A DNA stretch of 64,000 nt, from assembly GCA_964422295.1 (NCBI GenBank), contig CAYRAM010000007.1, forward strand, positions 39,879 through 103,878, in the 5' to 3' direction. The position numbers and the translations under genes were made by a program. Source of the DNA: UBA12191 sp964422295 (GTDB taxonomy: Bacteria; Planctomycetota; UBA8108; UBA1146). The number at the start of each line of letters is the position of its first letter. The first letter of the stretch is position 1. Below the pieces are notes generated by a model. The model was not told the DNA's origin, searched no databases, and saw nothing but the letters and a program-made list of their open reading frames with translations. This document shows, in pieces, positions 36,818 to 45,741 of this stretch.

Positions 36818-38698
36818 GTGATCCCCAAGCCGAATAATTCAGTCTTTGTGATTTTTCTGTTCCTTTTTGTGATGACGTGCGGTTCTTCGCAAGTTGCAGC
36901 CCAAGTGTTTGAAGCGTCATCGCCAAATCCAACGGTGCCCGCCGGATCAGGATCAGCCAATTTTGATTTGGTCTTTTCCGTCGAGCAAATTTCCGGGGCG
37001 TTCATCGATACTTGCGGATTTTCATTCCAGTATTCCCATGATCCGACCGTTCTCCAATTCAGCGGAACCGGTGCAGAGCCGACAGGTGATCTTGCAGCCA
37101 TCGACGGTGGACAGGGTCCTGGTTTCTTTGACGGGCAAATCTTCACAACCGGCTTCACAGTCGGAGCGGTGTACTCATTTACCTTTCAAGAGACGATTGT
37201 GTTTGATGTACCCCGCCAGTTGATTTCCGTGGGGTACTCGGCTGTCCCATCAGCGATCCTGAATTTGTCCGAGGAATTGATTACGGTGGTCAACATGTCC
37301 ACTAATCTTGGCAACCCGGTGATCGACAATATCATTTCCAATTGTAGTGGCGGTACCGAGACCCTTTTGGGATCAGATTGCGTGGTGACCCTGATGCCGG
37401 CACCACCGCTGAACTATGAAATTTCAACTCCCGACCAGAACCTCCTCGCCTCTCAGCTGGTGAGCCAGGGTCTTGCTGCTGAATTTGATATCCTTCAGGT
37501 TGCCGATGATCCTGCGGATATTACTCCGACGAACGGATTCAGTTTTGCGTACGGGCATGACTCGACGTATTTGGTGATCGACTCCGTATCCCAGGGATCG
37601 GGCCTTGGCACCATCAAAGGTGGGATGGGCCCGGAGTTTTTCCAGGAAACCCTCTTTTCCAATGGTGCAGCGGTAGGCTGTTTGTACGATTTCCAAGTCC
37701 AGGAAACTCTGACTTTTGATACTTCTCTCCACGTCGCCACTTTTAACTACAGCGCCACTCCTGGAGCGTTCGACAATCTCAGCGACACCGTGACGACACA
37801 GATTCAGCAATCATCGGTGTTGGGTAATCCTGCCATCGAAAGTGTGGTGGTCGTGAATGGTGGATCTGCCATCCAGGCGATCTGCCTTCCCGCTTCCTTC
37901 ACGATTCAGCCGACCCCTGCATTCACTCTCAGTGCGCCTGACCAGACGGCTTCATTCTCTTCGACGACCGGAGTGGGAAATTTCGATGTTGGATTCGACT
38001 TGCAGGAGGACCCGACAAATTCGACCTTCCCCAGCGCTACTCAGGGCTTTTCGATTGGCCTGGGCCATCCGTCTTCACAATTGACAGTCGTCGGTGGTGG
38101 TGCCGCCGGGGTTGTCGCTGCAATGAACAGTGGTAACGGTCCCGATTTCTTTGACGTCAACACCTTTGCCGATGGAATCACCTTTGGTTGTGTCTACTCC
38201 TTTTCTGACCCTGGCGGGAATACCCTGGTCTTCGATGTCGCGCAACTGGTGGTTTCAGCCAGTTACGAAACTGTTCCCGGTGCTTTCATCGGACAGCAAG
38301 ATCCGGTGTTTGTTTCACTGACAGGTAATGACGGGCTCGGGTCCCCTTCAGTGGAGCAGGTGGTGGTTGTAAACAGTCAATCCCAGAGCATGTTTGTCGC
38401 CGGCTGCATTGTGGAACTCGTTGCGGGCGGTGGTTTTGACCGGGGTGATTGCAATGACGACGGTGCATTCGATATCGCAGATGCCGTAAGTCTTCTCACC
38501 TACTTGTTCCTTGCCGGCCAGGTGAATTGCCTGAATGCGTGTGACGAAAACGACGATGAAGCCGTTGATATCGCGGATGCGGTCTATGCGTTGGCAGCGC
38601 TTTTCACCGGCGGTCCTCCGCCTCCCGGAAATGGACAGTGTGGACCGGATGCCACTCCGGGCTCTCTCAGTTGCGATGCATTTAACTCCTGCCTCTAG
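36818..38698 (+). CDS. Secreted scaffold-like protein: three cohesin-like modules plus dockerin-like tail
   Basis: A 626-residue protein starting with GTG at 36818 (GAGAGG 7 bases upstream). The signal peptide is FVIFLFLFVMTCGSSQVAAQ. Three tandem copies of the module seen in the gene before it begin near nt 36905, 37410 and 37920. Shared marks are GFS[FI]-x-[YL]-x-H, GPxFF, G-x[TA]-x-G-C-x-Y-x-F and, near the end, VVVN. The dockerin-like pair starts near nt 38434 (GDCNDDGAFDIADAV, DENDDEAVDIADAV) and the tail ends CDAFNSCL, one of the few copies not ending in Pro. It is probably a recent relative of the preceding gene (tandem duplication, inference). Confidence 0.78.
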   Translation: MIPKPNNSVFVIFLFLFVMTCGSSQVAAQVFEASSPNPTVPAGSGSANFDLVFSVEQISGAFIDTCGFSFQYSHDPTVLQFSGTGAEPTGDLAAIDGGQGPGFFDGQIFTTGFTVGAVYSFTFQETIVFDVPRQLISVGYSAVPSAILNLSEELITVVNMSTNLGNPVIDNIISNCSGGTETLLGSDCVVTLMPAPPLNYEISTPDQNLLASQLVSQGLAAEFDILQVADDPADITPTNGFSFAYGHDSTYLVIDSVSQGSGLGTIKGGMGPEFFQETLFSNGAAVGCLYDFQVQETLTFDTSLHVATFNYSATPGAFDNLSDTVTTQIQQSSVLGNPAIESVVVVNGGSAIQAICLPASFTIQPTPAFTLSAPDQTASFSSTTGVGNFDVGFDLQEDPTNSTFPSATQGFSIGLGHPSSQLTVVGGGAAGVVAAMNSGNGPDFFDVNTFADGITFGCVYSFSDPGGNTLVFDVAQLVVSASYETVPGAFIGQQDPVFVSLTGNDGLGSPSVEQVVVVNSQSQSMFVAGCIVELVAGGGFDRGDCNDDGAFDIADAVSLLTYLFLAGQVNCLNACDENDDEAVDIADAVYALAALFTGGPPPPGNGQCGPDATPGSLSCDAFNSCL

Positions 38699-39063
38699 GT
38701 GCAGCAGTTTCAAAATTAATAGACTCGAGCCGCCGGATCTGTTCCGGATCCGGCGGCCCGGTCATTTCTGACAGGAAATGTCCAAATCCATGGTCCCAGA
38801 GGGCGTTGCTGCCAAAAATGCAGTAATTGCCAGACCTCGACGTGCCGCTTACGATAGAAGGATTGGGCTGCTTGCTACCCTCGTGTCCGACCTTGTCCGA
38901 CCTTGTCCGCACAAGGGGAGACATCTGGCGACAATTGTTCCCTTCGATGATCCGGGATTTGCCACCTGTTGGCCGCTCCTTGGGGAAGCGAAGCGGTGTC
39001 GTCGAGCGGGTCGCAAGCCAGAGGTAATCAACTCAACCTTCTAAATTGACGAGGATCAATTTC
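38699..39063. other. 365-base intergenic region with a hairpin, possible terminator
   Basis: A perfect 11-bp stem, GCCGCCGGATC (38729-38739) with GATCCGGCGGC (38747-38757), lies 30 bases after the upstream stop. The T-run after it is poor (TCATTTCT), so terminator activity is only possible. Further on, TCCGACCTTG is directly repeated near 38888-38907. The start of the next gene is preceded by GAGGA at 39051-39055. No RNA gene is seen. Confidence 0.5.
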
Positions 39064-42000
39064 ATGATTTTTCACTCTCGCAGGACTCTGCTTTGGGTGG
39101 CATTGATCGCCACAGGATTGCTTCAGGCTTCGGCTGTATTGCCGGCGCAGGAGCATTCCCTTGAAATTGTTGAGATTGAGAAGCACTTCCACCCGGCAAC
39201 AGGGAAGCTGCATTTCATCAAAGGACCCGGGAAATCTCCGCTGCCACTTCCGAAGGGGGTGGAGCCGGATCTCAAAGACCCCCTGCAGGCTTTGCGTCAC
39301 CATGGGTCCCACTTCGGAATCGATGCTCCAGAGGTTCAGCTCGTCCGGTTGCGAACCGAGAAGTGTTCCGTGGGACAGATTCACCACACATTTCAGCAGG
39401 TATACAGGGGTGTAGATGTTCTCACCGGGGTTGTCAAAGTACACCTGGCCAGCGATGGAACACCGCTTTCCATCAATGGAGCTTATTACCCGATACCCAA
39501 AAAACTTGAGATTGCTCCCAAAATCCTCGCTGATCAGGCGTTGATCTTGGCGGCTCGTGAATTGGGGCAGGAGGCTCTGATCGAGACCTCCGCTCCCCAA
39601 TTGGTGATCGTCAACCCGGGTTGGTACGGAGACGATCCGATAGAAAGCCCTGTCCTTGCTCACCACCTGGTCGCAGAAGGTGCGGAGATGTTGGCAGAAA
39701 ACATCCTCGTCGACGCAAGGACCGGAGTTGTTCTCGACCATTGGCCAGCAGTTCACAGCGCATTGCTTCGGGAAATCTACGACGGTTCCGGAGGCGGCGG
39801 GCTTCCCGGTGTTCTTGCTCGCACAGAAGGCTCTGCTGCCAGTGGCGACATCGACATCGACAATTCCTACGACACCGCCGGAGAGCTCTATCGTGTCCTC
39901 TTTGATTCATTGGGGAGAGACAGCCTGGATGGTGCCGGCGGAGCGCTGGTCGTCACTGCAAATTGGGTCGACAGCATTTGCCCCAATGCCATTTGGAACG
40001 GTAGCCAGGGTGCTTTTTGTGCAGGGCTTGGAACGGATGATGTCATTGCCCACGAGTTGGCTCACGGATTGACACAGTTCACTGCAAATCTGATCTACCA
40101 AAACCAGTCGGGGCAGTTGAATGAAGCGATGTCAGACATCTTTGGTGAAGTCATCGATCTTTGGAATGGAGATGCTTCCGTAGCGGGATCTCCCGGAGGA
40201 ACTCCATGGCCGATTCCAGGGACCAGCGGTCCAGGATTGGATACTCCCAACACTGCGCGTACCGGTTGCGGGGATGGATCCGCACGCTGGAGGATGGGTG
40301 AGGAAACTTCCTTGGGCGCGATTCGCGACATGATGTTCCCGGAGTGTTTCAATGATCCTCCGAGTACCACCGATCCCCTCTACAACCAGAATGCCTGCGG
40401 CCCCTTCGACAACGGTGGGGTCCACATCGGCAGCGGGGTTCTCAATCACTCCTTCGCCATGTTGGTGGATGGCAAGACCTACAATGGTCAAACCATCACC
40501 CCCATCGGATTGACGAAAGCCACAGCGGTGTATTTCCGTGCCTTGACGGTGTACATGACCCAGGGAACGAATTTCCCTGAGGCAGAAGTCCACATGAATC
40601 AGGCCGCTGCTGATCTGGTCAATACCAATCCCATCGATCCCCGAACCGGTGTTGGGGGAGGGGTATTCACCCAGGCAGATGCGGACATGGTCGCGGCGGC
40701 GATGATTGCGGTCGGCATGTCGGAGTTGGTATGCGGCCAGGTGCCACCGGGTCCTCCTCCCGCCAACGACGACTGCGGTGGAGCTGTTCCCGTCTTCCTC
40801 GGACTCAATAGTATCGACAGCAACAACGCCACTACCGGAGGTCCTGGACCGGATGATTCTTTGTGTCCCGGTACCGCTGTCGGCGACTGTGGCAATGACA
40901 TCTGGTACAGCTATTCCCCGCCAGAGAATGGACTTCTCAGCGTCACCACCTGCAACATCGCCAGTTGGGACACCACCCTGCAAATTTATGCCGGAGACTG
41001 TGGGGCCCTGGACATGATCGCCTGCAACGGTGATTTTTCGGGTTGCAACAATTGGACCTCACAAGTCGATGACGTTGCCGTGACCGGTGGCTCGAACTAT
41101 TTCATCAGGGTGTCCTCCTGGAGTGCCGGAACAACTGGTACCGGAGATATCGACGTGACCTTTGTTCCTGATGTGGGGCCCGGAGTCGAAAATTGCACCA
41201 ATGGTGTCGATGATGACGGTGATGGATTAATAGACTGTGAAGATGCGGATTGCGCTGGAAACCCGGCCTGCATTCCTCCCGCTGCAGGGGATGAATGTGT
41301 CTCCGCAGAAATTGCATCTCTGGGAATCAATCCCTTCGACAGTACTGCGGCGACCACAGGGACCGATCCGACCCCGGATCCTGCGACCTGTAACCAGGGA
41401 TTTGGCAGCATGACGGGAGACATTTGGTTTCTGTATGAACCGACCCAAACCGGCGCGCTCTTTGTGAGCACCTGCTCTCCGGGAAGTTTTGACACGGACT
41501 TGGTGGCCTACTCAGGTTCCTGCAGTTCATTGATTACACTGGCCTGTAATGGCGATGTGACTCAAAACACCTCGCCGACCTGTCAGCAATATTGGTCCGA
41601 GTTGACCATCGATGTGATCGCAGGTGAGAGTTACTGGTTCAGAATCGGGGCGTGGGGAACTCCCCATCCCGGAAACGGATTACCGGGACCGGGAGCGCTG
41701 ACCCTTGATTTGTCGCCCTCCGGGCCAGTGGAGAACTGTTCCAATGGTACCGATGACGATGGGGATGGATTGATCGACTGTGAAGATCCTGATTGCAGTG
41801 TCGACCCTGCCTGTGTACCAGCAGTGGAAGGGGACGAATGCGATACCGCATTGATTGCGGCACTCGGTTCAAACCCGGTTGATACGACCGCTGCCACGAC
41901 GGGCACCGATCCCATCGACTCTGCCAATTGCGCAGGTACTTTCCTTGGAGAGTTTGTTCAGGATGTTTGGTATGAGTTCACGCCGTCGAGCACGGGTGAG

Positions 42001-43881
42001 CACGTCATCGAGACCTGCGGCAGCGTCAACTTTGACTCCGACATCTTGGTCTATTTAGGAACTTGCGCCGCTCTGGTGCCGATCGCTTGCAATGGTGACG
42101 GAACCGGCTGTGCAGGATTGACCAGTTCAGTGACAGTCACTCTGAATGCCGGCGATCCGGTTCTGATTCGTGTGGGTGGATGGAATGGTCCCGCAGTGGG
42201 AACCGGCACGCTTGAGATCAGTACCGTGGCCCCACCGCCACCCCCCGAAAATTGTTCAAATGGAGTCGATGACGACCTGGATGGCCTCATAGATTGTGAG
42301 GATACGGACTGTGTCGCTGATCCCGCCTGTATCTGTGAACCTGCCCTGAACTTGACTTGTGATCAGGGGAGCGGAAACTTTGTCACCTTGAGTTGGACCA
42401 ATGGGGAACTGTATCAGGCGATCGACATTTTGCGCGATGGAGCGCTGTTGACGACCCTTCCCGGTAACACAACCTCCTACTTCGATACCAGTGTTGCAGT
42501 CGGTTTGAGAGTCTACACTCTTGCACCGGTCTGCAGTGGAAACCAGGAAGCTCCTCCTGGTTCTTGTGAAGTGGATGTGATTCAGCAGATCGGATTCATG
42601 TTCAGCGTTGCAGATGTAAATGGGACATACAGCCCGGCGGGTGCGAATTTCCCCGCCACTGTTTCCCTAGCGGAGTTGGCAAGCAACAGCACTTTTCCGA
42701 CCGATACCGCCGGTTTCTCCTTCGGAATCGCGCACGATGTAACCTTGTTCGAGTCGACAGGGGCACAGGCCGCAGGCCCCCTCGCCGGTCTCGATGGAGG
42801 TGCGGGGCCGCAGTTCTTTGATGCGAGATTCTTCACCAATGGAACCACTGTCGGTTGTGTTTACGACTTTACTTTGGTCACCACGCTCCAATTCCTCTCA
42901 GCAACAGAGGTGATTTCGATCGACTATGCTTCCCTGCCAGGAGCGCTCTCCGGCGCAGCCGGTGCCGTTAATTCCAGTCTTGAGTTTGTGGAGACTCTCG
43001 GTGCGCCTCCGGTGCAGTTGATCGTTTCCACCAATTCAGGGGGAGCGGTTGCTGCGGGAGGTTCGTCTGGAAGTATCACACTTGAGCCGGGTGGATTTAT
43101 CATGGCCGCAGTCGATCAGTCGGTGGATTACCCGGAATCAACGGGAGCGGCATCTTTCCCGGTGTCGATTACCATCGAAGAGGACCCTGCAAACCTTGGT
43201 TTCCCCAATGACACGCAGGGCTTCTCCCTGGGAGTGGTTCATGATTCTGGGGTGTTGACTGGAACGGGGGGAGATCCTGCGGATGTCCTTCTCGCACTCA
43301 ATAGCAATTCGGGGCCCGATTTCTTCGACATAAATCTCTTCACCGATGGAATGACAGTGGGTTGTGTTTACACCTTCACCGGTACGGATGTCATCAGTTT
43401 TGCTGTAGCGACCGAAGTAGTGACGTTGAACTACGATACGGTGGTGGCAGGCCTGATAGGTGCCACTGAGCCGACATCCACGCAAATCCAATTTTCCGAG
43501 TCGCTCGGCACACCTCCGGTGGAACTGGTGGTGGTGGTCGGCTCAGGCGCGCAAGGGGTGCAGGGGCAGAACGGTACCATTACGCTGAATCCGGTTGCAG
43601 GTGTGGGGTTCATCAGGGCTGACGCCAACGATGACGGCCTGGTCAACCTCGCCGATGCGATCACCATTCTCGATGCCCTCTTCCTTGGTGGAGCTATTAC
43701 CTGTGATGACGCAGCGGATACCAATGATGACGAATCGAACAACATCGCTGATTCGGTCTACCTTCTCAGCTATCTGTTCGTTAATGGGCCGGCGATTCCC
43801 GATCCTGGAAGTTCCGGATTTTGCGGACCGGATCCATCGGGAGTTGCGCTCGATTGTGCTGCATACAACTCTTGCCCTTGA
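39064..43881 (+). CDS. Secreted thermolysin-family (M4) metalloprotease, multi-domain, dockerin-like tail
   Basis: About 1605 residues, the largest protein here. A signal peptide (to about residue 30) and an FTP/PepSY-type propeptide come first. The M4 catalytic domain has HELAHGLTQF near residue 330, the third zinc ligand in NEAMSDIFGE near 354, and a catalytic-His segment DNGGVHIGSGVLNHSFA. Three PPC-like Cys-rich modules (from about nt 40750, 41280, 41820) alternate with three Asp-rich Ca-binding motifs of the type NG-x-DDDGDGLIDCED. Then follow one FN3-like module, two cohesin-like modules (about 42590-43600) and the dockerin-like pair from 43609, ending CAAYNSCP. The ATG 39064 has GAGGA 8 bases upstream. 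It carries the only recognised enzyme domain among the ten dockerin-like proteins. Confidence 0.9.
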   Translation: MIFHSRRTLLWVALIATGLLQASAVLPAQEHSLEIVEIEKHFHPATGKLHFIKGPGKSPLPLPKGVEPDLKDPLQALRHHGSHFGIDAPEVQLVRLRTEKCSVGQIHHTFQQVYRGVDVLTGVVKVHLASDGTPLSINGAYYPIPKKLEIAPKILADQALILAARELGQEALIETSAPQLVIVNPGWYGDDPIESPVLAHHLVAEGAEMLAENILVDARTGVVLDHWPAVHSALLREIYDGSGGGGLPGVLARTEGSAASGDIDIDNSYDTAGELYRVLFDSLGRDSLDGAGGALVVTANWVDSICPNAIWNGSQGAFCAGLGTDDVIAHELAHGLTQFTANLIYQNQSGQLNEAMSDIFGEVIDLWNGDASVAGSPGGTPWPIPGTSGPGLDTPNTARTGCGDGSARWRMGEETSLGAIRDMMFPECFNDPPSTTDPLYNQNACGPFDNGGVHIGSGVLNHSFAMLVDGKTYNGQTITPIGLTKATAVYFRALTVYMTQGTNFPEAEVHMNQAAADLVNTNPIDPRTGVGGGVFTQADADMVAAAMIAVGMSELVCGQVPPGPPPANDDCGGAVPVFLGLNSIDSNNATTGGPGPDDSLCPGTAVGDCGNDIWYSYSPPENGLLSVTTCNIASWDTTLQIYAGDCGALDMIACNGDFSGCNNWTSQVDDVAVTGGSNYFIRVSSWSAGTTGTGDIDVTFVPDVGPGVENCTNGVDDDGDGLIDCEDADCAGNPACIPPAAGDECVSAEIASLGINPFDSTAATTGTDPTPDPATCNQGFGSMTGDIWFLYEPTQTGALFVSTCSPGSFDTDLVAYSGSCSSLITLACNGDVTQNTSPTCQQYWSELTIDVIAGESYWFRIGAWGTPHPGNGLPGPGALTLDLSPSGPVENCSNGTDDDGDGLIDCEDPDCSVDPACVPAVEGDECDTALIAALGSNPVDTTAATTGTDPIDSANCAGTFLGEFVQDVWYEFTPSSTGEHVIETCGSVNFDSDILVYLGTCAALVPIACNGDGTGCAGLTSSVTVTLNAGDPVLIRVGGWNGPAVGTGTLEISTVAPPPPPENCSNGVDDDLDGLIDCEDTDCVADPACICEPALNLTCDQGSGNFVTLSWTNGELYQAIDILRDGALLTTLPGNTTSYFDTSVAVGLRVYTLAPVCSGNQEAPPGSCEVDVIQQIGFMFSVADVNGTYSPAGANFPATVSLAELASNSTFPTDTAGFSFGIAHDVTLFESTGAQAAGPLAGLDGGAGPQFFDARFFTNGTTVGCVYDFTLVTTLQFLSATEVISIDYASLPGALSGAAGAVNSSLEFVETLGAPPVQLIVSTNSGGAVAAGGSSGSITLEPGGFIMAAVDQSVDYPESTGAASFPVSITIEEDPANLGFPNDTQGFSLGVVHDSGVLTGTGGDPADVLLALNSNSGPDFFDINLFTDGMTVGCVYTFTGTDVISFAVATEVVTLNYDTVVAGLIGATEPTSTQIQFSESLGTPPVELVVVVGSGAQGVQGQNGTITLNPVAGVGFIRADANDDGLVNLADAITILDALFLGGAITCDDAADTNDDESNNIADSVYLLSYLFVNGPAIPDPGSSGFCGPDPSGVALDCAAYNSCP

Positions 43882-43915
43882 AGTACTGAGCATAGGCAAA
43901 GTTGCTGATGGATCA

Positions 43916-43951
43916 GGGGAGTGACGCCATTGCGTCACTCCCCTTTTTTTT
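43916..43951 (+). terminator. Strong intrinsic terminator after the M4 protease gene
   Basis: A perfect 12-bp stem, GGGGAGTGACGC (43916-43927) with GCGTCACTCCCC (43932-43943), has a 4-base loop and is followed by eight T (43944-43951). There is no matching A-run on the other side, so it acts for plus-strand transcription, ending the protease transcript 35 bases after its stop. Confidence 0.95.
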
Positions 43952-43954
43952 GGA

Positions 43955-44314
43955 TCAAATTTCTTCGTAGGATTCCACGGTGACTTCGGCTTTGACATCT
44001 CCGGTATGCTTGGTGCTCATCGGCTCAAAAAGCAAAAGGTGGGTTTCCTCAGCGGCTACGGGCTTATGTTCCACTCCTTTGGGCACGATGTAGAATTCGC
44101 CGGGATTGATGACCACGGAGTGGTCACGCATCTCCATCGTCAGCTGTCCCTTGATCACCATGAACAATTCGTCCTCGTCATCGTGCTTGTGAAACACAAA
44201 CTCACCCTGCACCTTGGCGATAATCACTTGTTGCCCGTTGAGCTCACCGATTCGTTTCGGTGACCAGTGGTCATTGAAGAGGGAAAATTTCTCCGAGATG
44301 TTGACGACATTCAT
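43955..44314 (-). CDS. Small cupin-domain protein
   Basis: A 119-residue single-domain cupin. The metal-site motifs are visible: FHKHDDEDELFMVIKG (HxH, then Glu) and PGEFYIVPKGVEHKP (second motif with His). Such small cupins bind a divalent metal and act as isomerases, dioxygenases or ligand-binding proteins; the role here is unknown. The ATG at 44314 has only a weak upstream AAAGCGG. It is divergent from the LOG gene across 180 bases, and its stop lies 4 bases from the T-run of the opposing terminator. Confidence 0.85.
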   Translation of the reverse strand: MNVVNISEKFSLFNDHWSPKRIGELNGQQVIIAKVQGEFVFHKHDDEDELFMVIKGQLTMEMRDHSVVINPGEFYIVPKGVEHKPVAAEETHLLLFEPMSTKHTGDVKAEVTVESYEEI

Positions 44315-44494
44315 GGCAGACCGCTTTCATGATTTGGGTGGTATCGACCTTGCAGCCGATTCAGCCAATCTAGCGGAGTCAATCCCATCGGCAAGTGGGA
44401 AATGTCTTGCCTGCAACGACCGTTTCCGGAGTCACGCCTTGACCCGCATTTCTGGCGGTTGAGGATATTGCGATCTTCGGATCGGGAGGGCGAC

Positions 44495-45052
44495 ATGAAA
44501 ATTGCAGTTTACTGCTCAGCGAGTGAGGAGATCCGCTCCCTCTTCCTCGATGATGCTGCCGCACTGGGCACTGCCATCGCCACCCGTGGGCACAGTCTGA
44601 TTTTTGGTGGAGGCAACATTGGTTCGATGGGAAGGCTTGGCCGAGCGGTCCATCAGGGTAGTGGGCGAGTCGTTTCTGTCATCCCGCGGTTTTTTGATGA
44701 TCAGGGTCTGACCCTGGCGGAATCGGACGAAATCATTCTCACTGATGAGATGCAGGAACGACGCAAGATCATGTGGGAAAGCTGCACGGGAGCCATCGTC
44801 TTGCCAGGCGGTCTCGGAACTCTGGAAGAGTCGGTTGAGTTCTTGGTACTCAATCAGTTGTCCCTCATCGACAGGCCGCTGATCTTTGCCAATGTGAATC
44901 AATACTGGCAACCGTTCTTCGAATTGATCGATCATATGCTTGAAGAAAAGACGCTTACCGAGGAGCACTCCATGCTATTCCATCAGGCCGATTCGGGAGT
45001 TTCTGCTTTGCAACTGCTGGAATCCCTCAATGCAGCTGGCGGTGAAAACTGA
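44495..45052 (+). CDS. LOG-family phosphoribohydrolase-like protein
   Basis: A 185-residue protein of the LOG family, often misnamed lysine decarboxylase. It has IFGGGNIGSMGRLGRA near residue 36, a DEMQERRKIMWESC helix with the conserved Arg residues, and the nucleotide-binding PGGLGTLEE motif near 106. Family members release a free base from nucleoside 5'-monophosphates, such as cytokinin ribosides or AMP. The ATG at 44495 follows GGGAGGG (44484-44490); the longer upstream frame has no homology. Its stop overlaps the DinB-like start (TGATG), indicating a coupled pair. Confidence 0.88.
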   Translation: MKIAVYCSASEEIRSLFLDDAAALGTAIATRGHSLIFGGGNIGSMGRLGRAVHQGSGRVVSVIPRFFDDQGLTLAESDEIILTDEMQERRKIMWESCTGAIVLPGGLGTLEESVEFLVLNQLSLIDRPLIFANVNQYWQPFFELIDHMLEEKTLTEEHSMLFHQADSGVSALQLLESLNAAGGEN

Positions 45053-45582
45053 TGCCAGAAATGGAATCCGGGGAAATCAGCTTTCAACAAGAGGCGGTCA
45101 GGCGACTGACGTCATCTTTGGGGGCGGTCACAGCATTGGTGGAGTCAGTGCCGGAAACGGATTCCGATTGGGTTGCAGATGAAGGGCAGTGGTGTCTGAG
45201 GGAAATCGTGGGTCACTTGATCGACAGTGATCGCGAAATCTTTCGATTGCGGCTGGAACTCATCTTTTCCGCTTCTCTGGAGGAGTGGCCCGCCATGGAC
45301 CCGGAGGAGTGGGTTGTCGAACGCAAGTATTCGGAGAGATCACTGCGGGAATTGTTGAGGCTGTACCAGGACGAACGGCAAAGATCATTGGCCTGGGTGG
45401 CGAGTTTGGAAGACCCGGATTGGTTTCTTGAGCGTGATCTGCCCGACGGCTCTCTGAAGGCTGGCGATTTGATGCTGGCTTGGTGTACCCATGATCTTCT
45501 GCATCTGGAGCAGATCGCTCGCTGGTGCACTGCCCGGGCGCTGCACGATCATGGTCCGTTCACCGATGACTTCGCATTCTGA
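45052..45582 (+). CDS. DinB/YfiT-like putative metal-dependent hydrolase
   Basis: A 176-residue four-helix-bundle protein. The three His expected to bind metal are seen in IVGHLIDSDRE (about residue 56) and in CTHDLLHLEQIARW (HxxxH near 147-151). The family includes thiol S-transferases using bacillithiol or mycothiol, and uncharacterised hydrolases. The conserved Trp pair of DinB proteins (WCLREI, WVVERKY) is present. The start ATG shares one base with the LOG stop. An 18-bp tandem repeat begins six bases after its stop. Confidence 0.8.
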   Translation: MPEMESGEISFQQEAVRRLTSSLGAVTALVESVPETDSDWVADEGQWCLREIVGHLIDSDREIFRLRLELIFSASLEEWPAMDPEEWVVERKYSERSLRELLRLYQDERQRSLAWVASLEDPDWFLERDLPDGSLKAGDLMLAWCTHDLLHLEQIARWCTARALHDHGPFTDDFAF

Positions 45583-45588
45583 TCCAAA

Positions 45589-45714
45589 TGGGCCAGGGTG
45601 TTTAAGTGGGCCAGGGTGTTTAAGTGGGCCAGGGTGTTTAAGTGGGCCAGGGTGTTTAAGTGGGCCAGGGTGCTTAAGTGGGCCAGGGTGCTTAAGTGGG
45701 CCAGGGTGCTTAAG
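45589..45714. repeat. Tandem 18-bp repeat, seven units
   Basis: Seven perfect-length units of TGGGCCAGGGTGTTTAAG run head to tail from 45589 to 45714. The first four have GTGTTTAAG and the last three GTGCTTAAG; otherwise they are identical. The array begins right after the DinB-like stop and ends 27 bases before the stop of the convergent selenoprotein candidate. The 18-base period keeps frame, so a frame through it reads GPGCLS repeats, but no gene start serves it. There are no spacers, so it is not CRISPR. It may be a minisatellite, a protein-binding array or a mutation-prone site. Confidence 0.95.
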
Positions 45715-45741
45715 GTCAGCGGGGCAGAGTGATGAATCTGC

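Noticed and set aside
45589..45714. CRISPR array
   Set aside because: Units are contiguous with no spacers and no cas genes are nearby.
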